DNA from: Pseudonocardia alni
GTDB taxonomy: Bacteria; Actinomycetota; Actinomycetes; Mycobacteriales; Pseudonocardiaceae
NCBI RefSeq assembly: GCF_002813375.1
Contig: NZ_PHUJ01000002.1
Coordinates: 1 to 64,000, forward strand
Reading direction: 5' to 3'
DNA: 64,000 nucleotides
A program made the translations under genes and the position numbers. Positions 35,991-44,967 of this stretch are shown here, in pieces. Every line of letters starts with the position of its first letter. Position 1 is the first letter of the stretch. The notes under the pieces are model-generated. The model was not told the origin of the DNA. It saw nothing but the letters and a program-made list of their open reading frames with translations, and ran no database searches.

Positions 35991-36910
35991 TGGCATTCGT
36001 CGACGCCCACCGCGACGACGTCGTGGAGGGGCGCCGGCTCGGGGTCGAGCTCATCTGCCGTGTGCTGCAGGTGGCCCCGAGCAGCTACTACGCCGCCAAG
36101 ACCCGCCCGGCCTCGGCGCGGGCCAGGCGGGACGCCGAGCTGACCCCGCGGCTGGTCGGGTTGTGGGAGAACAACTACCGCGTCTACGGGGCACGCAAGT
36201 TGTGGAAGGCCGCCCGCCGCGACGGCTTGGACGTCGGCCGTGACCAGGTCGCCCGCTTGATGCGCGCGGCGGGTATCGAGGGCGCCCGACGGACCAAGCG
36301 CCTGCGCACCACTCGGGCGGATCCAGTCGCGGCGCGCCATCCGGACCTGGTGCAGCGCCAGTTCCGGGCCGACGCGCCGAATCAGCTGTGGGTTACCGAC
36401 CTGACCTACGTGCCGACCTGGGCCGGGGTCGCCTACGTGTGTTTCATCGTCGACGCCTTCTCGCGGATGATCGTGGGCTGGCGGGTCGCCGGGCACATGC
36501 GCACCAGCATGGTGCTCGATGCGCTAGAGATGGCGCGCTGGTCGCGCGGCACCCGGCTGCCGGACCTGCGCTGTCACAGCGATGCCGGGTCGCAATTCAC
36601 GTCGGTGCGCTACGGCGAGCGGCTCGCTGAGATCGGCGCGGTTCCGTCGATCGGCAGCGTCGGGGACTCGTTCGACAATGCGCTGGCCGAGACCGTGAAC
36701 GGCTACTACAAGGCCGAGCTGATCCGCGGACCCGCCCGAGACGGTCCATGGAAGACAGTGGAGGACGTCGAGCTCGCGACGCTGGGCTGGGTGCACTGGC
36801 ACAACCACCAGCGCCTGCACGGCTACCTCGGAGACCGGCCTCCGCACGAGTACGAGCAGGCGTTCTACGCTGCCCACCGGGACGACCAACACCCGGTCGG
36901 AATCCCATAG
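35990..36910 (+). CDS. IS3-family transposase OrfB (copy 2)
   Basis: A 306-residue DDE integrase-core subunit, the same as the product of 8449-9369 and with all three acidic residues present. The intact state of both copies means either could supply transposase for the pair. Confidence 0.93.
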   Translation: MAFVDAHRDDVVEGRRLGVELICRVLQVAPSSYYAAKTRPASARARRDAELTPRLVGLWENNYRVYGARKLWKAARRDGLDVGRDQVARLMRAAGIEGARRTKRLRTTRADPVAARHPDLVQRQFRADAPNQLWVTDLTYVPTWAGVAYVCFIVDAFSRMIVGWRVAGHMRTSMVLDALEMARWSRGTRLPDLRCHSDAGSQFTSVRYGERLAEIGAVPSIGSVGDSFDNALAETVNGYYKAELIRGPARDGPWKTVEDVELATLGWVHWHNHQRLHGYLGDRPPHEYEQAFYAAHRDDQHPVGIP

Positions 36911-37034
36911 CGCGAGTCTCCATCAGCCCCAGAGCGACTCACAGAGCGTCGAGCGGCGCGTTCCTGGTGCCAATGCGGTTCGCCCGCCATGCCAGGTCGC
37001 CCTGGTGGTGCTGTCGCGGGCGGAGTGAACGTTG

Positions 37035-37778
37035 TCAGCCGGGAGGTTGCTGGGCGGAGCCTTGCTGAGTCGCTACCCGAAGGTTCACGTTCTCGAGTAG
37101 ATCGAAAGCCCGATTGATGTAGGTCATCGCGGAGGCGGTCGAGACGACCACCTCATATTCCCCCGAGTTCACAACGCTCGAATTCAGGGTTTGAAGGATT
37201 TGAAACTCGTTCGCATCCTCTTTCTTGAACAGTCCGTGATCCACTAGGCGGCGGGACAGCAGCACCGGCGCAGACCGCTCATAGTATCCGTCCGTCGCGA
37301 GGGCTAGGCTGACCAGCGAGTCGTAAAGAAAGTTCCACGCCTCGGACACGGCGACATCGGGCCGCTTGAGCGCCAGACCAATGAGCTGGTCCCTACGCGT
37401 TTGCCGACTTACGAACTCCACCATGTTGGCGGCGAGTCGCTTCGCATGGTTCGGCGGGAGGTGCGCCAGGTCGTCGTCGTGGGTGCCCCCGGGCAGAGCC
37501 GGCGGTTGCGGCTCCGGCTTAGTCACTCCGGGAGCGGGGACCGACGGAACGGGCACATCGCTTGATGCAGCCCCGTCGTCGGCCGCTCGATCATTCGGCT
37601 TCGCCTCTGCCAATAGCTGCGCGAAGTTTGCTTTTATGCCCCCCGGCCCCTCCGCAGACAGTAGACGACCAAGCAGCTTCCCCAAGGGCTCTTTCAGGAT
37701 CAGGACAGAGAAGACAACAGCGGCCGGCCAAGAGAAAAGGTGACCGGTCATCGTCGCCCAGAATTCGAACTGGTTCAC
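37035..37778 (-). CDS. Membrane-anchored protein of unknown function
   Basis: A 247-residue protein. It has one N-terminal membrane segment (about residues 14-30, LFSWPAAVVFSVLILKEPLG), a Pro-rich linker (about 75-105) and a helical C-terminal domain ending AMTYINRAFDLLENVNLR. The C-part (LVDHGLFKKEDANEFQILQTLNSSVVNSGEYEV) recalls DUF4145/HEPN-like helical domains, in which an RNxxxH motif would be expected at the NSSVVNSG position; it is absent. Its codon use is less GC-biased than its neighbours, which suggests separate acquisition. No conserved partner gene. Confidence 0.7.
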   Translation of the reverse strand: MNQFEFWATMTGHLFSWPAAVVFSVLILKEPLGKLLGRLLSAEGPGGIKANFAQLLAEAKPNDRAADDGAASSDVPVPSVPAPGVTKPEPQPPALPGGTHDDDLAHLPPNHAKRLAANMVEFVSRQTRRDQLIGLALKRPDVAVSEAWNFLYDSLVSLALATDGYYERSAPVLLSRRLVDHGLFKKEDANEFQILQTLNSSVVNSGEYEVVVSTASAMTYINRAFDLLENVNLRVATQQGSAQQPPG

Positions 37779-38219
37779 CCGTCGCCCATCGCTTCGCCCG
37801 GTCAGAACGACGGAACCTTACCGGCACGGAACGTTCAACGGAACGGGCTCTCGCATTCGTCCTCGGGCAGCGTCGAGGGCCGAGCAGCCGGGCGGGTTCA
37901 CGGGGTCGGGCGAGGCGCTGGGCGGCGCCGTCCTCGACGTTCGTCGTGTGCGGCAGTCGGCGACCTGGGCGTCGGTGAGGAACGGGTCGAGGTCGGTCGC
38001 GTCGGCAGGGTCGACGAGGGCCGACGGGATCGCGGCGTCGGCGCCAGCGACTCGGACGGCCCGCGGAGTGTCGAGCCTGCCGCGCCTCGACCCGACACGA
38101 AGGTGAAGGGCGCCATCGTGTGAACAGCGCGAACGAACCGCTTACCGTCGTGCGGTCACGGACCCGGCGAGTGCGACGACGTGGCTCCAGCGTGCCCTCA
38201 ACCTGAGTCGAGTCCACAT
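37779..38219. other. Stretch without a convincing gene
   Basis: A GC-rich spacer between the unknown membrane protein and the end of the relaxase gene. On the minus strand a short coding-like run (VDPADATDLDPFLTDAQVADC, about 37950-38040) has no start or clean end and may be a decayed gene. Nothing else is recognisable. Confidence 0.4.
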
Positions 38220-41200
38220 TCAGCGCGCGATGCCACTACTACGGCGCCGCTGCCGCTGATTCTCCGTACTCGCCGCCACTTCCGGGGGGCGGGGGACGGG
38301 GGCGCCGATACCGACATCTGTGTGCTCGTCGGCACGGCTCTTGTCCGCGTTGGCAGCGCGAATCTCCTCGCGAAGGGCCTTGCTGACGAGGGCAATGCGC
38401 AGCGCATTCCCTACGGTGAGCGGCGCTGCCCCATCCGCTTCCGCCGCCACATCGCGGGTCCGATCGCCCTCACGCACTGGCTGGGCGGCAGCCACATCTC
38501 GAACCTCCGGGACGGTGGTGAACAGCTCGGGCTGCCCTGCGCGTTCCCGAGCGACCTGCGCCTCGTCGCGCCGGACGTCGGCGTAGCCCTGCGCGACCGC
38601 GACCTCGTCCCGGTCCCTCCTCATCTCGTCCGCCTCGACCGCCTGTCCCTGCGGCCCACGCTGCGTCTCCTCGTCCCGCGCGGGGCTGTCGGGGCGCGCA
38701 CTCGGCACTCCGGGGAGGTCCAGCTCTTCCTGAGCCGGGTCGACGACTCGGCGGCGCTCGCTGCTCCGCTCGTTGCTGGACTCGTCGATGGTGAACAGCT
38801 CGGTCTGCTCACCCCGGCTCGGAGCGACCTTCCGCTCCTGCCCACGCCGCTCCAGCTCATCGCCGGCGAGCGCAGCCTGCACCCGGGTCGCGGCGGTCTG
38901 CTCGAACCACTCCTCGCGCACCCGGGCCACAGTGATGAGGGCCTCGACGCGCTGCTCCTGCAGAGCGGTCAGGCGACGCGCGGCTGCCACGTCGCGCTCG
39001 GCGTCGCGCCGCTCGTCCGATCCCTCGGGGAGCTGGTCCAGCCCGGCGGCCCAGATGATGCTGTCGCGGCGGTACTCCTCGGCCAGTTCACGCGCGGCAC
39101 GCAGCTCCTGCTCGACGTAGGGCGGAGCCCACGTCTGCTCGCGCTGCCACTCCACCCGCATCTCACGGAGCTGCTCCACGGTCGCCGCCGCGTAGTCGAG
39201 GCTGTCCGCCGGGTAGCCCAGCGCCGCATGGGCCTGCTTCCAGAGCAGGTGGTGGAACGCGCGGCGCTTGTCCGGCGCCGCACCGAGGGACAGCTGCTCG
39301 TCGGGGACGGAGTGCATGTCGCGGTAGGCCGCGACGATGCCGGCTCGACGGATCCACTCGGCCCGTTCCGGCCCGTCCGCGGGCGGGGTTCCCAGAGCAG
39401 GCGCCTCCCGGGCCCACTCCGGGATCTCGTCGGCGACCCTCTGGCCCAGCTCGTTCTGCCGCTCGGTGGCCGCGCGGCTCAGAGCCGCCTCGAACTCACC
39501 GACCGGACCGCCCAGGTCATCGATGTAGCTCGACCAGTCACCGGCGCTGACGCGGCGCTCGGGCGAGCGGGACGCTGCAGCCATGTTGACGCGGTAGCGC
39601 AGGACGTCGGCCACCGACTCCGCCCCACCGAGGCCGCGCGCCCGCACCGCCTCGCGCAGGACGGCCGCGGGATCGTGGCCGTCCAGCTCGGCCGAGCGAA
39701 CTGCAGCCATCAGCTGGTCGTATCGCGGCTCGGCGACGAGCTCGTCCATCTCCTCGTGGCCCAACAAAGAGGCCAGCTGGTCGGTGTATCGGTCCCGGCC
39801 GAACTCGGTCGTCAGCAGGTCCCACTGCGCTCCGACCCAGGCGAGCGAACGTGCTTCCTCGAGGCCGATGCGGCGCTCCACTTCGGCCGCCGACGCGCCG
39901 TCGGGTGCCCGGTCCAGGATCTCGGCCAGGACATCCAGCGGACCCCGGTCGACGGCCTCGTGGTCGTGCTGGTCCGCCTCACGACGGCAGGGCACGTACG
40001 CGGTGTTGTTCTCCCGGCCGCGGCTGAGCATGACGTAGAGCGCGTTGCGGGACAGGCTCGGCGACACCAGGTCGTGCGTCGTGTCGACGGTTGCACCCTG
40101 CGCAGCGTGGACCGTCACCGCGTAGGCCAGGGTGGTGTGCGTGGCGACGTAGTCCGCCGGCAGGTGCGCGACCAGTCCGTCGCCCTTCTGCACGCGCAAG
40201 GCACCGCTCATCGGGTCCTTGTCGAGCACCGTCCACACGTCGCGGTTGTAGACGCCACCGCGGCCGTCCACTCGCAGGCTGTAGTCGTTCTGACGGGTCT
40301 GGATCCGGTCACCGGCGCTCACCAGGTTCCCGTCGCGGGTCTGTCCGAGGACCTCGTGTGCCACCCGACCAGCGGTGATGAGCTCGGCTCGGATGGCAGC
40401 CGACATGTCCCTCGCGGTGTCGTTGTCCTGGACGATCAGCAGCGACTCCTTGCCGGCCAGGACGTCGGCGAGGTAGCCGCGGCCGGCCGCCTCGGCCATC
40501 TCGTCGGCGGTCCCTCCGCGGACCCTGCCGTGCTGGTCGTAGGTCGCGAGCACGTCACCGTCGCCGACGCGCAGCCGCATCGAGGCCTCGCGCTCCCACC
40601 CGTTGTGGAACCGGCGCACCTCGGTCAGCTCGGCCGCGCCGTTGTCCCGCACGAGCAGGTCCAGCATGCCGCCCGCACCCACCGCGACCAGCTGTTCGTG
40701 GTCGCCGGTGTAGAGGAGCTTGGCGCCGGCCGCGGCCACGATCCTGGAGATCCGGTCCAGCTCCGTCGTCGACGACATCCCTGCCTCGTCGACGACGACG
40801 AGGTCCCCACGCCCGAGCTGCGCCCGCACCACACCGTTCTCGTCGGGCGCGTAGCGCTGCAGGAACACGGTCGTGTTCAGGGCATCGAGACCGTCCTCGG
40901 CGAGCACCTGGGTCGCCATCTGCGACGTCGCCAGACCCAGGACACGTCCGCCGACGTGCTGCGGCCAGATTCGGGCGAGCGCACCGATCGTGCGCGACTT
41001 CCCGGTTCCGGCCGGGCCGATCAGGACATCGCCGCGACGTCCCGACGACAGTGTCTCCATCACTGCGTCGACCTGGTCGACGCCGAGACCAGCAGCGATG
41101 AGCTCGACGCGCGCCAGCTCCAGCTCCGGCCCGGCGAGCGCCGGGGCCCCGGTCTCGCGGGCCCTCGCGACGATTCCGGACTCGACGGTCAGCTGCCGGG

Positions 41201-42683
41201 CGGTCGTCCAACGCTCGAAGTTGTGCTGCCGGTAGCGGCTGTGGCCGTCGTCGCGACGCAGCGCCTCCGGGACCGGGGCCGGGTCCGGCGGGGAGGTCAG
41301 CACGACGCCGTACTCCGAGGGGTTGTCGAGGACCTCGCGCGCGAGATCCTCGGCCCCCTCCTCGAGGTGCGGGGTCCGCAGAAGCTCGTCGTTCACCGCG
41401 CGCACGAGGTTCCCGACCTGCCAGGTGGAGTGGCGCAGCTCGACTGCGGCGACCGCGGCGTGGAGCACTTCCTGCTTGGTTCGGTTGGCGTATCCGTGCT
41501 GGTCGGGGTGCCCGTGCCGCTGCACGAGCGCGGCTTGCTGGCCGACCGCGCGCAGACTCTGACGCAGCTCGCCGCGCACTCCGTTGACCCAGTTGTCGAT
41601 CTGCTGACGAGGGGCCACCTCGTAGTTCTTCGCGGCCCGGGTCTGCCGCCATGCCACCCGGTCCATCTCCTTGCGCTCGGCCGGGCTGGGCTCCCGCCCG
41701 TAGCGCTCGACGAAGGTCTCCGCCGCGCTCCGGACCGCCCCGGCGATCTGCTCTCGCCGGCTCGACGCCTTCGCGCAAAGCCGCTGGTCTACCCCCATGA
41801 TCTCGGTCGCCTTGCCGTCGGGCCGCAGGGCGAACACCACACCGTTGCTCTCCGCCAACGCCGTCTGGCTGACCTGCTGGTAGATCGCGTCAGCCCCCTC
41901 CTTGATCGGGCGGAAGGCGCGCCCGTTGAGCGAGCGGATCTCGCCGTCGGAGGTCGTGACCAGCCGGTTCAGCACGGTGACGTGCGAGTGCATCTGCGGC
42001 TGCTGAGCCCTGCTCGTCGAGTGGTCCCAGCGCACCCAGCTGAGTCCTTCGCCGCGCTCGTGCACGCCCACGGAGAGACCTGACGAGGTGCGGCCGTGGT
42101 ACCCGGACCGGACGTAGGCCGCCTCGCGCTCGACGTACTCCATCGCGGCGCGGATACCGGCGTGGTGGGCATCGACAACAGCCTGCGCCTCGGCGTGCTG
42201 ACCGGCCTCCATGAGGGCCGCCCAGTACACGCTCACCGACTTCACGGGGGAGAAGGTGAGGTCGTAGTAGGCGACGGCCTTACGGGTCTCGGCACGGACC
42301 TCGTTGGCGATCTCGGCGCGGCGCTCCTCGGTCGCGTCGGGCTCCTTCGCGAGGGCCAGCGCGATGCGCTGCTCTCGCGTCTTGAACTTCCGAGGGCGGT
42401 TCCCGAGGGCCGCCGGGGACCCGTCAGCAGCGACCGCGGTCGGGTGCTCCAGGCGACCGAAGACGGCTCGAACCTGCTCCTCGGTGGCAGCGGTCCCAGC
42501 GGTCATGCCGATCATCCCAAGGCCCTGGCCGCCCCAGACTCCAGCCGGCTCCCGCTCGGCGCCCGCCAGCATGTAGCCGACCCCGTCAGCCTCCTTCGCG
42601 GGGGCGTGCTCGTGCTCGGCGCAGCCCGAGCCGCGCAGCAGGTAGTCCACCGACCCGGCGGACACCGCAACGATCCTGAGCAC
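38220..42683 (-). CDS. MobF-family relaxase/helicase (TraA/TrwC-like)
   Basis: A 1487-residue conjugative relaxase. The N-terminal TrwC domain has a Tyr in SAGSVDYLLRG (about residue 14, candidate nucleophile), LTFSPVKSVSVYWA and the metal-binding QPQMHSHVTVLNR (about 230). The helicase half has Walker A GPAGTGKSRT (about 554) and Walker B LVVVDEAGMSS (about 628), with YAVTVHAAQGATVD further on. The long C-terminal tail is charged and helical. It nicks oriT and unwinds the transferred strand. No coupling protein or type IV secretion genes are in the window. Start GTG 42683. Very long frames on the opposite strand are shadows. Confidence 0.93.
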   Translation of the reverse strand: MLRIVAVSAGSVDYLLRGSGCAEHEHAPAKEADGVGYMLAGAEREPAGVWGGQGLGMIGMTAGTAATEEQVRAVFGRLEHPTAVAADGSPAALGNRPRKFKTREQRIALALAKEPDATEERRAEIANEVRAETRKAVAYYDLTFSPVKSVSVYWAALMEAGQHAEAQAVVDAHHAGIRAAMEYVEREAAYVRSGYHGRTSSGLSVGVHERGEGLSWVRWDHSTSRAQQPQMHSHVTVLNRLVTTSDGEIRSLNGRAFRPIKEGADAIYQQVSQTALAESNGVVFALRPDGKATEIMGVDQRLCAKASSRREQIAGAVRSAAETFVERYGREPSPAERKEMDRVAWRQTRAAKNYEVAPRQQIDNWVNGVRGELRQSLRAVGQQAALVQRHGHPDQHGYANRTKQEVLHAAVAAVELRHSTWQVGNLVRAVNDELLRTPHLEEGAEDLAREVLDNPSEYGVVLTSPPDPAPVPEALRRDDGHSRYRQHNFERWTTARQLTVESGIVARARETGAPALAGPELELARVELIAAGLGVDQVDAVMETLSSGRRGDVLIGPAGTGKSRTIGALARIWPQHVGGRVLGLATSQMATQVLAEDGLDALNTTVFLQRYAPDENGVVRAQLGRGDLVVVDEAGMSSTTELDRISRIVAAAGAKLLYTGDHEQLVAVGAGGMLDLLVRDNGAAELTEVRRFHNGWEREASMRLRVGDGDVLATYDQHGRVRGGTADEMAEAAGRGYLADVLAGKESLLIVQDNDTARDMSAAIRAELITAGRVAHEVLGQTRDGNLVSAGDRIQTRQNDYSLRVDGRGGVYNRDVWTVLDKDPMSGALRVQKGDGLVAHLPADYVATHTTLAYAVTVHAAQGATVDTTHDLVSPSLSRNALYVMLSRGRENNTAYVPCRREADQHDHEAVDRGPLDVLAEILDRAPDGASAAEVERRIGLEEARSLAWVGAQWDLLTTEFGRDRYTDQLASLLGHEEMDELVAEPRYDQLMAAVRSAELDGHDPAAVLREAVRARGLGGAESVADVLRYRVNMAAASRSPERRVSAGDWSSYIDDLGGPVGEFEAALSRAATERQNELGQRVADEIPEWAREAPALGTPPADGPERAEWIRRAGIVAAYRDMHSVPDEQLSLGAAPDKRRAFHHLLWKQAHAALGYPADSLDYAAATVEQLREMRVEWQREQTWAPPYVEQELRAARELAEEYRRDSIIWAAGLDQLPEGSDERRDAERDVAAARRLTALQEQRVEALITVARVREEWFEQTAATRVQAALAGDELERRGQERKVAPSRGEQTELFTIDESSNERSSERRRVVDPAQEELDLPGVPSARPDSPARDEETQRGPQGQAVEADEMRRDRDEVAVAQGYADVRRDEAQVARERAGQPELFTTVPEVRDVAAAQPVREGDRTRDVAAEADGAAPLTVGNALRIALVSKALREEIRAANADKSRADEHTDVGIGAPVPRPPEVAASTENQRQRRRSSGIAR

Positions 42684-42709
42684 CCCGCCAGCGTACCATT
42701 ATCATTTTA

Positions 42710-42723
42710 ATGCATAGGTGCAT
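42710..42723. promoter_or_regulatory. Candidate operator/promoter region of relaxase gene
   Basis: ATGCA-N4-TGCAT dyad in a short AT-rich patch (42696-42725) directly upstream of the relaxase start; on the minus strand a GATAAT that could be a -10 box lies about 16 bases before the GTG. Autoregulation is plausible but unproven. Confidence 0.3.
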
Positions 42724-42794
42724 AGCGGTTGAGGAGGGCACGCAGGTGAAGCATGACGAGCGGGAGACCGGCGGGCGCGACGGGAGGCTGTGGA

Positions 42795-42860
42795 GCGCGG
42801 CGAAAAGTGCAGTGGGATGCGCGGGCAAAGTTGCAGTAGGCGCGGCGAAAAGTTCAGTGA
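42795..42860. repeat. Three direct repeats at transposon end
   Basis: Three 21-bp copies at 42795-42815, 42819-42839 and 42840-42860, sharing the pattern GCGCGGCGAAAAGTNCAGTG (the middle copy is more diverged). They lie just beyond the last gene of the Tn5053-like unit, where such transposons carry multiple transposase-binding repeats. The exact outer terminus was not found. Confidence 0.65.
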
Positions 42861-42917
42861 CTCACGTCGGGAGCGGGGGCGCCGGTGAGCAGTCGGCGAC
42901 GAGAGTCCCCGGGCAGC

Positions 42918-44195
42918 TCAGGGTCTCCAGCGGCGGCGACGAGGTAGCGAGTCGTGGTCGGGCTGGAGACGCGGTCGGGGCGGGGCTCCTTCGAGCCGGA
43001 CCCGTCCGGTGTTGACCAGTTCGGCGACGAAGGGCCGTTCGGGACCGAAGTCGCTGCGCTCGAACGAGGGAGGCAGAGCCACCTCGGCGCGCCCGGCAAC
43101 GCGAGTGATGAGGTTGGCCATGGCCTGCGCGCAGTACGACGTGTCGTCCGTACGCGTCAGGAACGTGTAGGGCGGGAGCCCGCGCATGCGGTGCTCGATC
43201 AGGGCGGCCCGCAGGATGACCTGGACCGATCCGGGGATGCGGTAGCGGCCCGGCAACAGGTCGACGTGCCCGCCGTCGGGGCTGACGCTGCGCTGCATGC
43301 ACCCTGCGATGCGGCCGGGTCGGGCGTCGGTGGCCCACGTAAGCAGCAGCGCGACGGCGCTGGTCGGGCACACGATCCGGCGCAGCCGGGTCACGACCGG
43401 TGCCGGTAGGCGTGGACCGATCAGCTCCCGGAGATGTTGCGCGTCGGGCAGCACGAGGGTGAGCCCCTCGATGGCGAACCCGGCGCGCGCGGCGTCTAGG
43501 AGCAGGTCCAGCTCGGCCCAGGTGGCGGCGTCGATGCTCAGCCGCTGCAGCAGCGCCCCGAGCTCGCACCCGGGCTGGGTGTAGCGGCGCTGCCGGGGCG
43601 GGGCGACCCGCCACAGCCGGGCCTCGCGCCGGGCCTCGGTGACCGCCTCGCGGTGGATCGCGTCCACCGACCGCAGCCGGACCTGCTCCGATGACACCGG
43701 TCGGGCGCGGCCACGCCGGAGCGTGTCGACCGCCGCGGGCCAGGACCAGATTTCACCGATCCGGCCCGGCCCGGGTGGGTCGCTGTGGTGCCAGACCAGC
43801 CAGATCGTGGTGCCGGTCGCGGCGGCCAGCTCGGCGAACCGGTCGAGCAGCGGCGGCCGCAGCAGGTGCGCACGCAGCACCACCAGGTGCTCGACGCGCT
43901 CGGCGCACATCCAGACCTGCACCAGGCGCGCGCCATCGCGCAGGCGCCGTTCCCGGGCGAGCGCGTCGCGCGGCTTGCCCAGGGCCTCGAGCAGGTCCCG
44001 GATCAGCACCGGCCAGGTCGCGCCCGGCGTGGGATGATACACCGCCCGACCGCCGGCCAGATCGTGCATCGCGGTCAGCTGCCGCAGGCAGGCGTGGTCG
44101 TCATCGGGATCGTGCACCCACCGCAGCCCCGCCCCGGCCGACGACGCCGGCGCCGCGCCCACGCGGCCGCTGGGCGCCGGGGCGGAGCCGGTCAC
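42918..44195 (-). CDS. Tyrosine-recombinase-like protein of Tn5053-like unit (copy 1)
   Basis: A 425-residue protein with GTG 44195 overlapping the tniB stop. It occupies the place of tniQ. The N-half has RVEHLVVLRAHLLRPPLLDRFAELAAATGTTIWLVWH. The C-half (TSAVALLLTWATDARPGRIAG, then YRIPGSVQVILRAALIEHRMRGLPPYTFL) follows the outline of a tyrosine-recombinase core but lacks a recognisable HxxR box and Tyr. It is clearly related to the protein at 52196-53500. A DNA-binding accessory or target-selection role is inferred. Confidence 0.65.
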   Translation of the reverse strand: MTGSAPAPSGRVGAAPASSAGAGLRWVHDPDDDHACLRQLTAMHDLAGGRAVYHPTPGATWPVLIRDLLEALGKPRDALARERRLRDGARLVQVWMCAERVEHLVVLRAHLLRPPLLDRFAELAAATGTTIWLVWHHSDPPGPGRIGEIWSWPAAVDTLRRGRARPVSSEQVRLRSVDAIHREAVTEARREARLWRVAPPRQRRYTQPGCELGALLQRLSIDAATWAELDLLLDAARAGFAIEGLTLVLPDAQHLRELIGPRLPAPVVTRLRRIVCPTSAVALLLTWATDARPGRIAGCMQRSVSPDGGHVDLLPGRYRIPGSVQVILRAALIEHRMRGLPPYTFLTRTDDTSYCAQAMANLITRVAGRAEVALPPSFERSDFGPERPFVAELVNTGRVRLEGAPPRPRLQPDHDSLPRRRRWRP

Positions 44196-44965
44196 GCGCT
44201 CACGCCGCCGCCGTGCAGGGTGAACGCGTTGCGGGCCACGGTCTCATCGACCCGGTCGGCGCCGGTGGTCGCGCACAGCGCGGCCGCGGTCCGGGTGAAC
44301 GCTGCCCAGTGCCGCAGGTTGCCGTGCGCGAAGTGGTCATCGACCAGCAGGAGCAGCTCGGCGTCGACACCGTCGTAGAGCGCGTGATAGGTCGGGATGA
44401 ACCGAACCACCTCGGCCGGGGTGAGCGGTTCCACGCTGACCCGGCGGTAGATCCGCGAGCGCAGCATCGGTTCCCGCGACAGCACCTTCCAGGTGCCGTC
44501 CCCGCCGACCAGCAGCAACGCGAACCGCGTCGCGCGGTGGTCGTGCAGGTAGCGCAGGTACTCGATGCACTCGGTGTTCAGGCTCTGCGCCTCGTCGACC
44601 ACCACCACGTGCCCGCCGCCGCCCGGCGGTGGGGCCAGTTCCTCGACCAGCTGCTCGGTGAGCACGAACCGGTTCCCGCGCCCGGTCGGCACCCTGGTGA
44701 GTTCGGCGAGCAGGTCGGCCGCGACCAGGCGCATCGTGGGGCGGCTGGGGAACTTCACCCAGCACGGCGCCCGCCCGGCCCGCCCGTCGACCACCGCGCG
44801 GGTCAGGGCCTGCTCGACCGCGTAGGTCTTGCCCAGCCCGGCCGGGCCGTGCACCGTGCCCATCGCCTGCACGGCGAGCAGGTCGGTCACCGCCCGCTCG
44901 ACCATCAGCAACGAGTCGGTGGGCAGCGTGGCCGCGCCCTCGACATCCAGGAAATGCCGCACCAT
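44192..44965 (-). CDS. tniB: TniB-like AAA ATPase (copy 1)
   Basis: A 257-residue ATPase of the TniB/MuB/TnsC type, which marks target DNA for a DDE transposase. Walker A is GPAGLGKT (residues 40-47), Walker B is VVVVDEAQSLN (about 118-128), and LLLVGGDGTWKVL and MLRSRIYRRVSVEPLTP (sensor and arginine region) follow. It has 4-base overlap with the downstream gene and 2 bases spacing from tniA. A close relative is at 53500-54285. Confidence 0.88.
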   Translation of the reverse strand: MVRHFLDVEGAATLPTDSLLMVERAVTDLLAVQAMGTVHGPAGLGKTYAVEQALTRAVVDGRAGRAPCWVKFPSRPTMRLVAADLLAELTRVPTGRGNRFVLTEQLVEELAPPPGGGGHVVVVDEAQSLNTECIEYLRYLHDHRATRFALLLVGGDGTWKVLSREPMLRSRIYRRVSVEPLTPAEVVRFIPTYHALYDGVDAELLLLVDDHFAHGNLRHWAAFTRTAAALCATTGADRVDETVARNAFTLHGGGVSA

Positions 44966-44967
44966 CC

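Larger units (their letters stand above)
35592..36941 (+). mobile_element. IS3-family insertion sequence, copy 2
   Basis: A 1350-bp element apparently identical to copy 1 (8418-9767) but in opposite orientation, with ends TGAGCCGCCCTGGGT and TGAGTCGCTCTGGGG (read inward). It truncates the IS481 remnant. No target duplication matches across the element. With copy 1 it brackets 25.8 kb of copper, heme and envelope genes. Confidence 0.93.

Noticed and set aside
37740..38123. + strand frame of 127 codons between the unknown membrane gene and the relaxase
   Set aside because: Gly/Arg-rich with no domain or start signal, and partly overlapping the 5' end of the minus-strand gene.
38181..42083. A 1300-codon open frame on the + strand opposite the relaxase
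   Set aside because: It is a GC-rich shadow of the relaxase gene: Arg/Gly/Leu/Val-rich with no domain, while the minus strand has clear relaxase and helicase motifs.
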